A DNA stretch of 64,000 nt, taken from the NCBI GenBank assembly GCA_964036295.1, contig OZ038473.1, forward strand, positions 3,007,501 through 3,071,500, written 5' to 3'. The notes beneath the pieces were generated by a model that saw only the letters and a list, made by a program, of their open reading frames with translations, made no database searches and had not been told where the DNA came from. A program made the translations under genes and the position numbers. The first letter of the stretch is position 1, and the number at the start of each line of letters is the position of its first letter. Source of the stretch: Plumapathes pennacea. Lineage: Eukaryota; Cnidaria; Anthozoa; Antipatharia; Myriopathidae. Below, piece after piece: positions 35,621 to 48,595 of the stretch.

Positions 35621-38600
35621 TTAGACCCACTTGTATATTCCACTGTTAATGTTATAGTTTGGTTCCAAGTACGAATTTGTTACGGCCAGGTAATGCTCAT
35701 CTTGGTACACAAATGGACACATTCCGCGTGCTGCACTGGTGTCCAGTTCTTGGTACTTTACGAACTGAGCTCCTGACGCCTTGTAAATCACTGAGTTTAC
35801 AGCGTGCTTCTGACTGTCTCCATAAGTGTTTGCCAACACCAGGAACACGTCACTGCTTATCACCAAAGACTGCCAGGAAATTCCCCCTCGAGAAAGAATA
35901 GATTGGAAAATCACAAATTTTGCGCCGTCCCACTTGTACAGGTGTGAGTTAGTGTTGTAAACACCTGAATAGAAGTTGGCCACAGCAAGGAAACTGTGTC
36001 CGCTGGCCTCGAAATAGTGCAGATCACGGGCTCCACTTGTAGGCAGAGACTGGTGCTTAACAAAATGGCCGCCTGACCATTTGTAGACCACTGACTGGAC
36101 TTTGTACTTCTGTTGGGAATTGTAGTAGTTCGCAAACGCCAAATATGTCTGGTTTGCAATAACGAAAGTTTCACATGCCCAGACTCCCTCAGTTCGGATG
36201 TCCTGGAACTTGACAAACTTGTCTTTGGATTTAAATGAGAGAAAATTGTGTTAATCGTTTTTGCAGGAAGTAGTTAAGATGAGTAAATATGAGCGTAAAC
36301 CGTTTTCAATTTTTCAGTATCACAAGTCACTAAATCATTAACCATAATACAAAACATTTGCAATTTGAGAAAACAAATTACACTTTCTATTTGTTACTTG
36401 CCTCTTTGCCAAATGTAAATGTATGAGTAGATAGAACGTGAGCTATCACCAAGGTAATTGGCGAAAACCAGGTAAGAATCGCCATTTTTCTTGAAAAACG
36501 TTACGTCAATGGCACCTTGGGTGGGGATTTCCTGGAAAACCGAGAATAATTTGCCATTCCACTTGTAAATGCGAGAATTAATCTTGTATGTTGATCCATC
36601 GTAAAGACTTGCGACTGCCAGATAGGTGATCCCCCGGATGACAAAGTGTTTGAGAGCGAGGGCACCCGTGGTATGTAGACTCTGGTAATGAACCAAAGTA
36701 TCTCCCTTCATCTTGAACACATTAGAGGGAGCCTTTTGCTTCTCCTTGTCTCCGTAGTAGTTGGCAAAAACCACAAACAGGATACCGTCTATCTCAAAAG
36801 CGCTGACATCAGTTGCCCCTTTTGTTGGGACTTTATGACTCAATTCAAAGAAATGTAGTCCTGCCCCTAGATGAGGTGAATAATAGAAATCGTACGTCAG
36901 TTAGTGAGTAAGAGATTCCATAATTTTGCATTTCCCGCTCTCTGTCAGGCCCCGCGCGTCTACACGAGCCCGGTTGGGAGCGAGATCGTATATAACTAAA
37001 GTTTCTTTTCCTAGGAGTTGGAAAACTTCAGCCGTTTCCGTGAACCCAAAGTGGGTTTTATTAGAGCGGAGATATCCAACGTGGGATCAACTAAGGTAAG
37101 ATTGGCAAAAATTGCTCACTCCGTTATTCAAAACTAAGTTTCGGTCATTTAATTAAGCGGATAAATCCTCACCTATCTAGATGGTATCAAGCTTAACTCA
37201 GTGTTATTAGTTGCTGATCAGTTAATTTCTAATTAGACTGGTTGTTAAGGTAAAAATGTTAATAAATGTAGAAGAAGAGTGTATGATCAACTGGCGCCGA
37301 CCTTGCTTTGGCCACATCTGAAGACAGTGCGGTGAATACCCAAATCAGGCAATATGAAATGAAACAAAGATTCGTTGTGAGTTTAAAGACGTCGGAACTG
37401 TACATTGCCTTATTTAAATCCTGGTCGGTGTGCTGCCAGCGATGATAAATGCAATGGTAAAGACTAATTTAACTTGACACAATTGTAAAACAACTGTACT
37501 ATTAGTACTAAGAGCAAACGGAGTTTTCTAAGAGGGGAAGTCTTAATTTTCTGAATTATAGAGCAAAGACCTTCGTACAAAGACAAACGTACAGGTAGAG
37601 ACGTTTTAGTGTTGGCTGCAAAGTCTGAAGTCACCTGCATTACCTTCACGTTCTTGAGTGTCTTTGTCAAATTATCAACTTTCGCCTTCAAATCCGTTAT
37701 CTTCGCTGAACACTGAAAGACCGAAAAGAAAAGATAAGCTATTTTATATTTGTAGGGTTTCTGCAAACAAACGCATTTTCTCCCCCGCCCCATGTTATTT
37801 TCCTTCTGAGTCATCAGGCAATTTTTAATGTTCACTACCGACCTAATGCGTGTGCAAAGAAAACATACTTATAAACTTGACAGTAAAGAGAGGTTAGAAT
37901 TGCACACCTCAAGACTGCAGTTTCCCTCCAGTCCTCTCTCGCCTTGTACTCCTTGTTGTCCTTTTTCGCCCTGTGCTCCTTGCTGTCCTTTCTCGCTCTG
38001 TACTCCTTGTCCTTTTTCTCCGTTAAGTCCTCGGTCTCCTTTGTCACCCTGCAAGATGCGACATCCAGTTGTTTTCTTGGTTTGATGGTTGGATTGATGA
38101 CGACGGTCAAGGAACAAGGCCGCCTTTTCAGTAATCTGTTGCTTTGTTTTATTGGGTCGTGACGCTCTCGGGTTATTTATAATTGAATTTATAATTGAAT
38201 TTCTCGTAATGTTCTGGGAGTTAAATAACAAACAAAAAAGTGTAAGTCATGACATTTACCTTTTGTCCATCTCTTCCATCCCTTCCATCTCTCCCTGTAG
38301 TAAAAAATCAAAGTGTAATCCAACAATTTTAAAATCTCTGTCTTCAATAATCCATGAATATCATACTATTTTTATTATAATTAACAATATTATTCGCCTC
38401 AGTGTCGGTGAATAGCAGTGGATATTTACCGAGCCGTTTCGGCGAGGTAAATATCCACCGCTATTCACCGACACTGAGGCGAATAATTGTTTTAGTATAT
38501 ACCACACAAGTTTAATAGCCAACTCCCAAATAGCCTATTTACTTCCGACGAAAGTGGGCAAATTTTGGGTTCGCGCGCCATTTTGTTTTACCGGAAGCCG

Positions 38601-39574
38601 CCGGGAGGTGAATAGTACTTGATATTCCGAGATTGAGGAGCCAATCAGAGCGCGCGAAAAGCACTATTCACTTGTATGTATATACTAATCATAATTATAA
38701 TATGGCTAGAGTGGGAGACTGTGTCTACTCACCGTCACGTCCGCAACACAAGGCCTTTCCCGAACAACCAAAGTTCTGTGCTGCTTCATTTGGCCCCTGG
38801 TAAATAATGAAACCTCAACAACATAAATGAAATATTCATGGTAAAGATAGGGCTAACGGTTGCATTGGGAAGGAGTGCCGACGGAAAAGAAATATTCCAA
38901 GCGTAAGAAAACTCCATACAAGTCGGTTTAGTATCGCTTAATTTACCATCTACCGTTCCAATATAATTTCTTTGTCAACAGACTGATAACTGACAGGAGT
39001 AAACAGAAAATCTATTAGCATATAGATGATACGTTGCTTGTCAGTCAACACTCTGAAAACACCAAAACAGGACGGAACAGTAGTGAGGCAGCCGAGACTA
39101 CGAACCATGCGCGATATTAGTTGAGCAAACCTGTTGTTTCAACATTACGATGTTACAGGAAAAGTGGCGCTGTTAGCCAATTCATTACTTTTGTTTGTCT
39201 AGAAATGAGTAAAAAATTCCGGCTTAGGTTGGTTCCCAACACAAAAAACGCAATAAATAAATAAAAAAATAAAAAAGCACGGGCAAGTAGCACTTTTGGG
39301 TCAAATAGATTTTATTTTTCCCTCAAACGAGTCGGATGCAAGTGGGTTGGTATTCATCTTTTGACTTTTCTCGGCCCTAAACTTGGCGGATCAAGGAGTT
39401 TCGGCGCGCGCGCAACTAAGACTGTGGTTAAGAGGCCCCCCGTAATTATACCAGATCATTTAACTGGCCGGGATCTTTTGTACTCACCAAATTAGCCAAA
39501 GTTTTACTCTCCTTGGCGCACAAAACACTTGAAAACAGTACCGACATAACCAGTAGCAGGAACTTGGTCGACAT
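35621..39574 (-). CDS. Array copy 2: secreted collagen/coiled-coil/EAR-propeller protein
   Basis: Exons: 39574-39488, 38796-38733, 38294-38260, 38048-37908, 37712-37635, 37317-37302 (predicted microexon), 36866-36402, 36222-35621. The joined frame is open for 495 residues. The N terminus MSTKFLLLVMSVLFSSVLCA is a signal peptide. The second exon has three cysteines (GCSG, LCC). The collagen part is GRD repeats, then GDK/GEK/GQQ triplets, with one triplet shortened to GQ and one Gly replaced by Ser (VQSEKG). The coiled coil is ITDLKAKVDNLTKTLKNVK. The EAR part has seven repeats, each with a hydrophobic VFANYY-like core and ending in IYKW or VYKW. The propeller's second half is nearly identical to copy 5. 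The TATA-like box of the other copies is changed here. Function is unknown; an extracellular recognition or matrix role is inferred from architecture. Confidence 0.85.
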
Positions 39575-39739
39575 GTTAACGCCGGCTCTGACGAGACCAA
39601 TTTGACTTACTTCCTCAAATCCGTCAGATTCATAGGCACAGCCGCGCTCAAGTTTCCTGGTTACGTGACTTATCGGTTCAATCAAGGTTCTTCAGTAATA
39701 GTTTGTTAAACATAAACAGTACTTGTTTTAGGCCCCATA

Positions 39740-40325
39740 GAGCTGTTCATAGAGCTGAAGGTTCAGTCTCGTTATTGTCACGTGGTTCGCAAACACCGAT
39801 TATTTCTGACGGGTAGAATGCGGAAATGCATATTAGTGCGGTCTAGATGCTATTTAGGGATGCACAAAACAAAAGTTATGTTTATTGTAAATGTGCAGAC
39901 ACACTGTTTATAGAGCTGAAGGCTCTGTCTCGTTATTGTCACGTGGTGCGCAAACAACGATTATTTCTGACGGGTAGAATGCGGAAATGCATATTAGTGC
40001 GGTCTAGATGCTAATTAGTGATGCATAAAACAAAGGTTATGTTTATTAAAATGTGCAGACACGCTGTTTATAGAGCTGAAGGCTGTCTAGTTACTGTCAC
40101 GTGATACGGAAACAACGGTTATTTCTGATAGGTAGAATGCGATATGCATATTTAGTGAGGTTTCGCTGTTCGTAGAGCTGAAGGCTGTCTAGTTACTGTC
40201 ACGTGATACACAAACAATTTCATTTTCAATGAATTATGCGGAATCTAGACGCTGCCCAGTGATACACAAACAAAGGTTATATTTGTTAAATTATGCAGAC
40301 CCGTTGTGTTGAGAGCTTAAGGCTG
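39740..40325. repeat. Upstream ~160-bp tandem repeats, copy 2
   Basis: Same unit as upstream of copy 1, here beginning nearer the gene (about 170 nt from the ATG) because a segment present in copies 1, 3, 4 and 5 is deleted. Some units have cacgtgatac in place of cacgtggtgc. Confidence 0.7.
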
Positions 40326-40334
40326 TTTGTATAG

Positions 40335-40470
40335 GTAATCGCATGATTTCGAGTGCAATTTGGAATAAATGAGCACGAGTAAATTTTCAAAGACCACAAC
40401 AATTTGTGGTCTTTGAAAACTTTACGAGTGCTTATTTATTCCAAAATTGCGCGAGAAATCATGTGATTAC
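40335..40470. repeat. 136-bp imperfect palindrome upstream of copy 2 (also 47044-47179, 53322-53457, 59696-59831)
   Basis: The sequence runs from gtaatcgcatgatttc to gaaatcatgtgattac with its centre at ccacaacaatttgtgg. All of copies 2-5 carry it directly after the upstream tandem repeats. It resembles a foldback MITE. Copy 1 has a much larger foldback element at the equivalent place. Confidence 0.65.
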
Positions 40471-42083
40471 TTGTTAATAACATGCTTACAATAATTTACG
40501 TCGCGCGATTCTTTTCAATTTGGTTACAATTCTCAAGTGTCTCATTACTTCAGCACATGTTGCTAACCTGAACCAACAGGGTTTATGAAATTGTTGCCAG
40601 TGGTGTCAAATGCAGGAGATTTTTGCAGGAAATACTGGGGCCAATTTAGTGTATTTTACAAGCCGGATCAACTTCTCCACACGTTAAAACACACTTTAAT
40701 CCAATATAATGACCAAATACTGTTTTAATATTTCACTGGGAACTTGTATCTGTAATATTGTACAGACTTTGCTGGACTAAAGTCCGTTTAGTGGTGTTTG
40801 ACTAATGGTTACACGTGTAAATGTTTATTGAATTGGCCTCTGGACGTTTATAGGAATTTAGCGTTAAACATGCATGGGTGTCCCACGCGCACTCTCTTCT
40901 GAGTTGCGAGTTGCAAGAACAATTGCCTCGTGTGCCTTTACCAATCAGATTGTGTGTATTATCTACCTAGTTATACTACAATGCTTTACGTGTGACAAAA
41001 AGTCTGGCCCAACTTAATCATCTAATTGGTCAGACGTCGCTCAAACTAATGTTTGGCGAAAAGTTTGATCGAAGCACTTGCGCAAAGCAAATCTTAAATA
41101 GGTCCGTACTATTTAGGAGGGAACTTAATGTCATGTTGATTCTTGCATGAATAAATGGAGATAGGCAGGAGGGCAAATGTGTAAGATTCACTGCCTGAAA
41201 GTGCGCACAAATAGGGCCTGGCTCGCTGATAGTTTTTTATTATCCCCGAGCCCCGCGAGGGTAATAATCATGACGCGAATGCTGTAGTTTCGCGCTATTT
41301 GAAGACTCTAAGCGGGTCGCCATCTCAAAATCTAATGTTCGTATGTCAGTCTGTCGTACGACCTCCAAAACCACCTACAGGGCCAGGGGATATCTGCGAT
41401 TATTGTATTTGTGGTTATTATTTGTTAAAAGGCGGAGCGTCGATCGTGGCGTGACGCTTCCGCTATCGTGACGCTTCCACAGGCCAAAGTACTCTTGAAA
41501 ATAATAAACTCTTTGGAACATGGAACATGGAACATTTCTATATATCAAATTCAATTCTGTTCACTGAAGTTGCATTTTAATGCCCTGATCGTTTGGTTTA
41601 CTCTTCTATTTCTCTCTATTATTTCTCGTCCCAAAGTGAAAGTGCAGCGTTTCTGAGAAAACAAATCCTTTAATGGCGTATTAACAAATGTACTAACAAA
41701 CTAACAAACTGTGCCTCAGCACGAGCTAAGTATTGCAAAAGTATAAATTGGTTTCTTCATTGTCAGTTGAACTAGTGGAAGCTTATTTAAGAAATCAAAC
41801 AAAGTCATCATATGGAATGTAAAAACTAAAATGTTTACAGAGTCTGTAATTAATTTCTTGCTACAGTTGAACTAGTACCTCACTTAGGGCTACCTTTAAC
41901 ATCATGGGGCAGCTTATCTCAGAAATCAAACTTATTCATCGTGGAATGACCAGACTAAAAAGCTTACAAACTCTTTCTGAGTCTGCAAAATGTTGCAAAA
42001 CAGTTGCTTTCTTTCTACAGTTGCAGTTGCGTTACTGAGTTATAACTAAAGTTTGCAACTGTCACTCAACGAGGTGTCCTCGT
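40471..42083. other. Spacer between array copies 2 and 3 (equivalents 34805-35620, 47180-48595, 53458-55062, 59832-61954)
   Basis: Repeated non-coding sequence found between all copies. It has short open frames such as MFVCQSVVRPPKPPTGRG (54311, 60674) that recur with changes and look like a decayed mobile element. Copies 2 and 5 are nearly identical in this part (34805-35620 against about 54245-55062). Confidence 0.55.
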
Positions 42084-45000
42084 TTAGACCCACTTATATA
42101 TTCCGCTGTCAATGTTATGTTTTCTCAAATAAGAGTTTGTCACGGCCAGGTATTGCTCGTCTTGGTACACAAATGGACACATTCCGCGCGCTGCACTGGT
42201 GTCCAGTTCTTGGTACTTTACGAACTCAGCTCCTGACGCCTTGTAAATCACTGAGTTTACAGCGTGCTTCTGACTGTCTCCATAAGTGTTTGCCAACACC
42301 AGGAACACGTCACCGCTTATCACCAAAGACTTCCAGGACATTCCTCCTCGAGAAGGAATGGATTGGAAAACCACGAATTTTGCGCCGTCCCACTTGTACA
42401 GGTGTGAGTTGGTGTTGTAAGCACTTCCTGAATAGTAGTTGGCAGCAGCAAGGAAACTTTGTCCGCTGACCTCGAAATAGTGCAGATCACGGGCTGCACT
42501 TGTAGGCAGAGACTGGTGCTTAACAAAATGGCCGCCTGACCATCTATAGACCACTGACTGGACTTTGAACTTCTGTTGGGAATTGTAGTAGTTCGCAAAC
42601 GCCAAATATGTCTGGTTTGCAATAACGAAAGCTTCGCACCCCGTAACTTGCTCAGTTCGGATGTCCTGGAACTTGACAAACTTGTCTTTGGATTCAAATG
42701 AGAGAAAATTGTGTTGATCATACAAGGGCCGTTTTCAATATTTCAGCATCACAAGTCAGTAAACCATCACCCATGTTACAAGACATTTACAGTTTCACAA
42801 AACATTGTTTACACTGTTCATTTGTTACTTACCTCTTTGCCAAATGTAAATGTATGAGTTGATAGAGTGTGAGCCACCATCGTAGCAATTGGCAAAAGCT
42901 AGATACGAATTCCCATTTATGTTGAAGAACGTTACGTCAGCAGCACCTTGGGTGGGGATTTCCTGGAAAACCGAGAATAATTTGCCATTCCACTTGTAAA
43001 TGTGAGAATTAGTCTTGTAAGTTGATCCATTGTAGTTATTTGCGACTGCCAGATAGGTGATGCCCCCGATCACAAAATGTTTGAGACCGTAAGCCCCCGT
43101 GGTATGTAGACTCTGGTAAGGAACCAAAGTACCTCCCTTCATTTTGAACACATCAGACGGAGCCTTGAACTTGTCCTTATCTCCATGGAAGTTAGCAAAA
43201 ACCACAAACAGGACACCGTCTATCTCGAAAGCGCTGACATCAAATGCCCCTTTTGTTGGAACTTTGTGACTCAATTCAAAGAAATGTAGTCCTGCTTCTG
43301 AAATGCAATAAAACAATGGATAAGATGACTAATAGAAATCGTACGTCAGTTCGTAAGTAAGAGAATTCTCACTTTTGCATTTCAAGCTCTCTGTCAGGCC
43401 CCGCGCGTCTGCATGAGCCCGGTTGGGAGCGAGATCTTATATAACTAAAGTTTCTTTTCCTAGGGGTTGGAAAACTTCAGCCGTTTCCGTGAACCCAAAG
43501 TGAGTCTTATTCGAGCGGAGATATCCAACGTGGGATCAACTAAGGTAAGCTTGGCCAAAATTGCTAACTCCGTTGTTCAGAACTAAGTTTTCGGTCATTT
43601 AATTAAGCGGATAAATCCACACCTATCTAGATGGTATCAAGCTTAACTCAGTGTTATTAGTTGCTGATCAGTTAATTTCTAATTAGACTGGTTGTTAAGG
43701 TATATGCTAATAGATGTAGAAGGAGAATGTATAATCAACTTGCGCCAACCTTGCTTTGGCCACATCTGAAGACGGTACGTGAATACACAAATCAGGCAAA
43801 TATGAAATGAAACAAAGATTCGTTGTGAGTTTAAAGACGTCGGAACTGCACGTTGCCTTGTGTAAATTCTGGTCGGTATGCTGCCAGCGACGATAAATGC
43901 AATAGTAAAGACTAATTTAACTTGACACAATTGTAAAACAACTGTACTATTAGTACTAAGAGCAAACAGAGTTTTCTAAGAGGAGAAGTCTTAATTTTCT
44001 GAATTATAGAGCAAAGACCTTCGTACAAAGACAAACGTAGAGGTGCAGAAGTTTCAGTCTTGGCTGCAAAGTCTAAAGTCACCTGCATTATCTTCACGTT
44101 CTTGAGTGTCTTTGTCAAATTATCAACTTTCGCCTTCAAATCCGTTATCTTCGCTGAACACTGAGAGACCGAAAAGAAAAGATAAACTATTTTATATTTG
44201 TAGGGTTTCCGCAAACAAACGCATTTTCTCTCCCCGCCCCATGTTATTTTCCTCCTAAGTCATCAGGCAATTTTTAATGTTCACTACCGACCTAATGCGT
44301 GTGCAAAGAAAACATACTTATATAATGACAATAACAATAATTACAAAGTGACTAAGTTGAAAGTATAGAGAGGTAGAATGACACACCTCAAGACTGCAGT
44401 TTCCCTCCAGTCCTTTTTCGCCCTGTGCTCCTATTTGTCCTTTTTCGCCCTGTGCTCCTTGTTGTCCTTTTTCGCCCTGTGCTCCCTGCTGTCCTTTTTC
44501 GCCCTGTACTCCTTGTTGTCCTTTTTCTCCGTTAAGTCCTCGGTCTCCTTTGTCACCCTGTAAGATGCGACATCCTGTTGTTTTGCTGGTTTGATGGTTG
44601 GATTAATGACGACGGTCAAGGAACAAGGCCGCCTTTTCAGTAATCTGTTGCTTTGTTTTGTTGGGTCGTGACGCCCCCGGGTTATTTATAATTGAATTTA
44701 TAATTGAATTTCTCGTAATGTTGTGGGAGTTAAAATAACAAACAAAAATGTGTAAGTCATGGCATCTACCTTTTGTCCATCTCTTCCATCCCTTCCATCT
44801 CTACCTGTATTAAAAGTCAAGGTGTAATCCAACAATTTTAAAATCTCTATCTTCAATAATCCATGAATATCATACTATTTTTATTATAATTAACAATTAT
44901 TCGCCTCAGTGTCGGTGAATAGCAGTGGATATTTTACCGAGCCGTTTTGGCGAGGTAAATATCCACCGCTATTCACCGACACTGAGGCGAATAATTGTTT

Positions 45001-46072
45001 TAGTATATACCACACAAGTTTAATAGCCAACTCCCAAATAGCTATTTTATTTCCGACGAAAGTGGGCAAATTTTGGGTTCGCGCGCCATTTTGTTTTACT
45101 GGAAGCCGCCGGGAGGTGAATAGTGTACTTGATATTCCGAGATTGACGAGCCAATCAGAGCGCGCGAAAAGCACTATTCACTTGTATGTATATACTAATC
45201 ATAATTATAATATGGCTAGAGTGAGAGACTGTGTCTACTCACCGTCACGTCCGCAACACAAGGCCTTTCCGGAACAACCAAAGTTCTGTGCTGCTTCATT
45301 TGGCCCCTGGCGAATAACAAAAACTCAACAACATAAATGAAATATTCATGGTAAAGATAGGGCTAACGGTTGCATTGGGAAGGAGTGCCGACGGAAAAGA
45401 AAATACTCCAAACGTAAGAAAACTCCATACAAGTCGGTTTAGTATCGCTTAATTTACCATCTACCGTTCCAATATAATTTCTTTGTCAACAGACTGATAG
45501 CTGACAGGAGTAAACAGAAAATCTATTAGCATATAGATGATACATTGCTTGTCAGTCAACACTCTGAAAACACCAAAACAGGACAGAACAGTAGTGCGGC
45601 AGCCGAAACTACGCACCATGCGCGATATTAGTTGAGCAAACCTGTTGCTTTAACATGATGTTACAGAAAAAGGGGCGCTGTTAGTTAATTCAATATCTTT
45701 GTTTATCTAGAAATGAGTAAAAAATTCCGGTTAAAGTTGGTTCCCAACACAAAAAAACGCATTAAATAAATAAAAAAACACGGCAAGTAGCACTTTTGGG
45801 TCAAAAAAATTTTATTTTTCCCTCAAACGAGTCGGATGCAAGTGGGTGTATTCATCTTTTGACTTTTCTCGGCCCTAAACTTGGCGGGTCAAGGAGTTTC
45901 GGCGCGCGCGCAGCTAAGGCTGTGGTTAAGAGGCCCCCCGTAATTATACCAGATCATTTAACTGGCCGGGATCTTTTGTACTCACCAAATTAGCCAGAGT
46001 TTTACTCTCCTTGGCGCACAAAACACTTGAAAACTGTACCGACATAATCAGTAGCAGGAACTTGGTCGACAT
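42084..46072 (-). CDS. Array copy 3: secreted collagen/coiled-coil/EAR-propeller protein
   Basis: Exons: 46072-45986, 45306-45243, 44804-44770, 44557-44387, 44160-44083, 43765-43750 (predicted microexon), 43297-42833, 42685-42084. The joined frame is open for 505 residues. The signal peptide contains one Gln in its core (SVQFSSVLCA). The collagen exon is 57 codons, longer than in copies 1 and 2, through extra GEKGQQGAQ units. This copy alone has GT rather than GC at the start of the intron after EAR repeat 3 (42832-42831), which confirms where that exon ends in all copies. The propeller carries CEAFVIANQTYLAFANYY and LYKWDGAKFVVFQ repeats like its sisters. Confidence 0.87.
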
Positions 46073-46454
46073 GTTAACGCCGGCTCTGACGAGACCAATT
46101 TGACTTACTTCCTCAAATCCGTCCGATTTATAGGCACAGCCGCGCTCAAGTTTCCTGGTTACGTGACTTATCAGTTCAATCAGGGCTCTTCAGTAGACTC
46201 AATAGTTTGTTGAACATAAACAGTGTTTGTTTTAGCTCCATAGATTTGAACAGTGAAAGTCTTTGCGGAAATCTGGAGCTTTCTCTGTCATTATTTTATT
46301 TCCGGGATTAGTTTGAAGTGCTGACGACTCCACAACCTGAAATGCAGGCGCTCTAATTTGCCTGAAACGAGAGGGAACGCCCGTTTAAGAAAACAATAAA
46401 AAAACGCGCTGTAAATGCAAAAGTTAGTGGACATCTGATTGGCCAATAGACACA

Positions 46455-47035
46455 TGCTGTTCGTAGAGCTGAAGGCTGTCTAGTTATTGTCACGTGGTGC
46501 GCAAACAAAGATTATTTCTGACGGGTAGATTTTGGAAATACATATTAGTGCGGTCTAGATGCTAATTTAGGGATGCACAAAACAAAGGTTATGTTTATTA
46601 AAATGTGCAGACACACTGTTTATAGAGCTGAAGGCTCTGTCTTGTTACTGTCACGTGGTGCGCAAACGATTATTTCTGACGGGTAGAATGCGGAAATGCA
46701 TATTAGTGCGGTCTAGATGCTATTTAGGGATACACAAAACAAAGGTTATGTTTATTAAAATGTGCAGACACGCTGTTTATAGAGCTGAAGGCTGTGTAGT
46801 TACTGCCACGTGGTGCGGAAACAACGGTTATTTCTGATAGGTAGAATGCGATATGCATATTTAGTGAGGTTTTGCTGTTCATAGAACTGAGGACTGTCTA
46901 GATACTGTAATGTGATACACAAACAATCTTATTTTCAATGAATTATGCGGAATCTAGATGCTGCCCAGTGATACACAAACAAAGGCTATGTTTGTTAAAT
47001 TATGGAGACCCGTTGTGTTGAGAGCTTAAGGCTGT
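46455..47035. repeat. Upstream ~160-bp tandem repeats, copy 3
   Basis: Almost identical, base for base, to the block upstream of copy 1, including the CACGTG motifs and the TCTAGA sites. This marks copies 1 and 3 as sharing a recent ancestor in this part. Confidence 0.7.
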
Positions 47036-48595
47036 TTGTATAGGTAATCGCATGATTTCGAGTGCAATTTGGAATAAATGAGCACGAGTAAATTTTCAAA
47101 GACCACAACAATTTGTGGTCTTTGAAAACTTTACGAGTGCTTATTCATTCCAAAATTGCACTAGAAATCATGTGATTACTTGTTAATAACATACTTAAAA
47201 TAATTTACGTCGCGCGATTCATTTCAATTTCGTTACAATTCTCAAGTGTCTCATTACTTCAGCACATGTTGCTAACCTGAACCAACAGGGTTTATGAAAC
47301 TGTTGCCAGTGGTGTCAAATGCAGGAGATTTTTGCAGGACGTACTGGGGCCAATTCAATAAAGCATTTACAAGCGTATTTTACAAGCCGGATCAACTTCT
47401 CCACACGTTAAAACACACTTCAATCCAATATAATGACCAAATACTGTTGTGGTTGTGCACTGGGGACTTGTATCTGTAATATTGTACAGACTTTGCTGGA
47501 CTGAAGTCCGTTTAGTGGTGTTTGACTAATGGTTACACGTGTAAATGTTTATTGAATTGGCCTCTGGACGTTTATAGGAATTTAGCGTTAAACATGTATG
47601 GGTGTCCCACGCGCACTCTCTTCTGAGTTGCGAGTTGCAAGAACAATTGCCTCGTGTGCCTTTACCAATCAAATTGCGTGTATTATCTACCTAGTTATCC
47701 TACAATGCTTTACGTGTGACAAAAAGTCTGGCCCAACTTAATCATCTAATTGGTCAGACGTCGCTCAAACTAATGTTCGGCGAAAAGTTTGATCGAAGCA
47801 CTTGCGCAAAGGAAATCTTAAATAGGTCCATACTATTTAGAAGGGAACTTAATGTCATGTTGATTCTTGCATGAATAAATGGAGATAGGCAGGAGGGCAA
47901 ATGTGTAAGATTCACTGCCTGAAAGTGCGCACAAATAGGGCCTGCTTCACTCATAGTTTTTTTTAGGCGGCGAGGGCGTCGTTAATCCTTTTCTAAATTT
48001 CCGTCGTGACGCTTCCACAGGCCAGAGTAAACCCAGTGACCTTGAAAAGTTCCTATATCGAATTCAATTCTGTCCGCTGAAGTTCCTCATCATTTTGTTT
48101 ACTCTTCTATTTCTCTGTATTATTTCTCGTCCCAAAGTGAAAGTGCAGCGTTTCTGAGAAAACAAATCCTTTAATGGCGTATTAACAAATATACTAACAA
48201 ACTGTGCCTCAGCACGAGCAAAGTATTGCAAAAGTATAAATTGGTTTCTCCATTGTCAGTTGAACTAGTGGAAGCTTATTTAAGAAATCAAACAAAGTCA
48301 TCATATGGAATGTAAAAACTAAAATGTTTACAAACTCTTCGTTACAGAGTTTGTATTTAGTTTGTACTTGGTTTCTTGCTACAGTTGAACTAGTACCTCA
48401 CTCAGGGCTACCTTCAACATCATGGGGCAGCTTATCTCAGAAATCAAACTTATTCATCGTGGAATGACCATACTAAAAAGCTTACAAACTTCCTCTTCAA
48501 AATGTTACAAAACTGTTGCTTTCTTTCTACAGTTGCAGTTGCGGTACTGAGTTATAACTAAAGTTTGCAACTGTCACTCAACGAGGTGTCCTCGT

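Noticed and set aside
39446-39685. Longer N terminus (MIEPISHVTRKLERG...) for array copy 2
   Set aside because: The upstream ATG lies before the TATA-like box and would bury the signal peptide. The MSTK start is shared by all five complete copies and gives a normal signal sequence.
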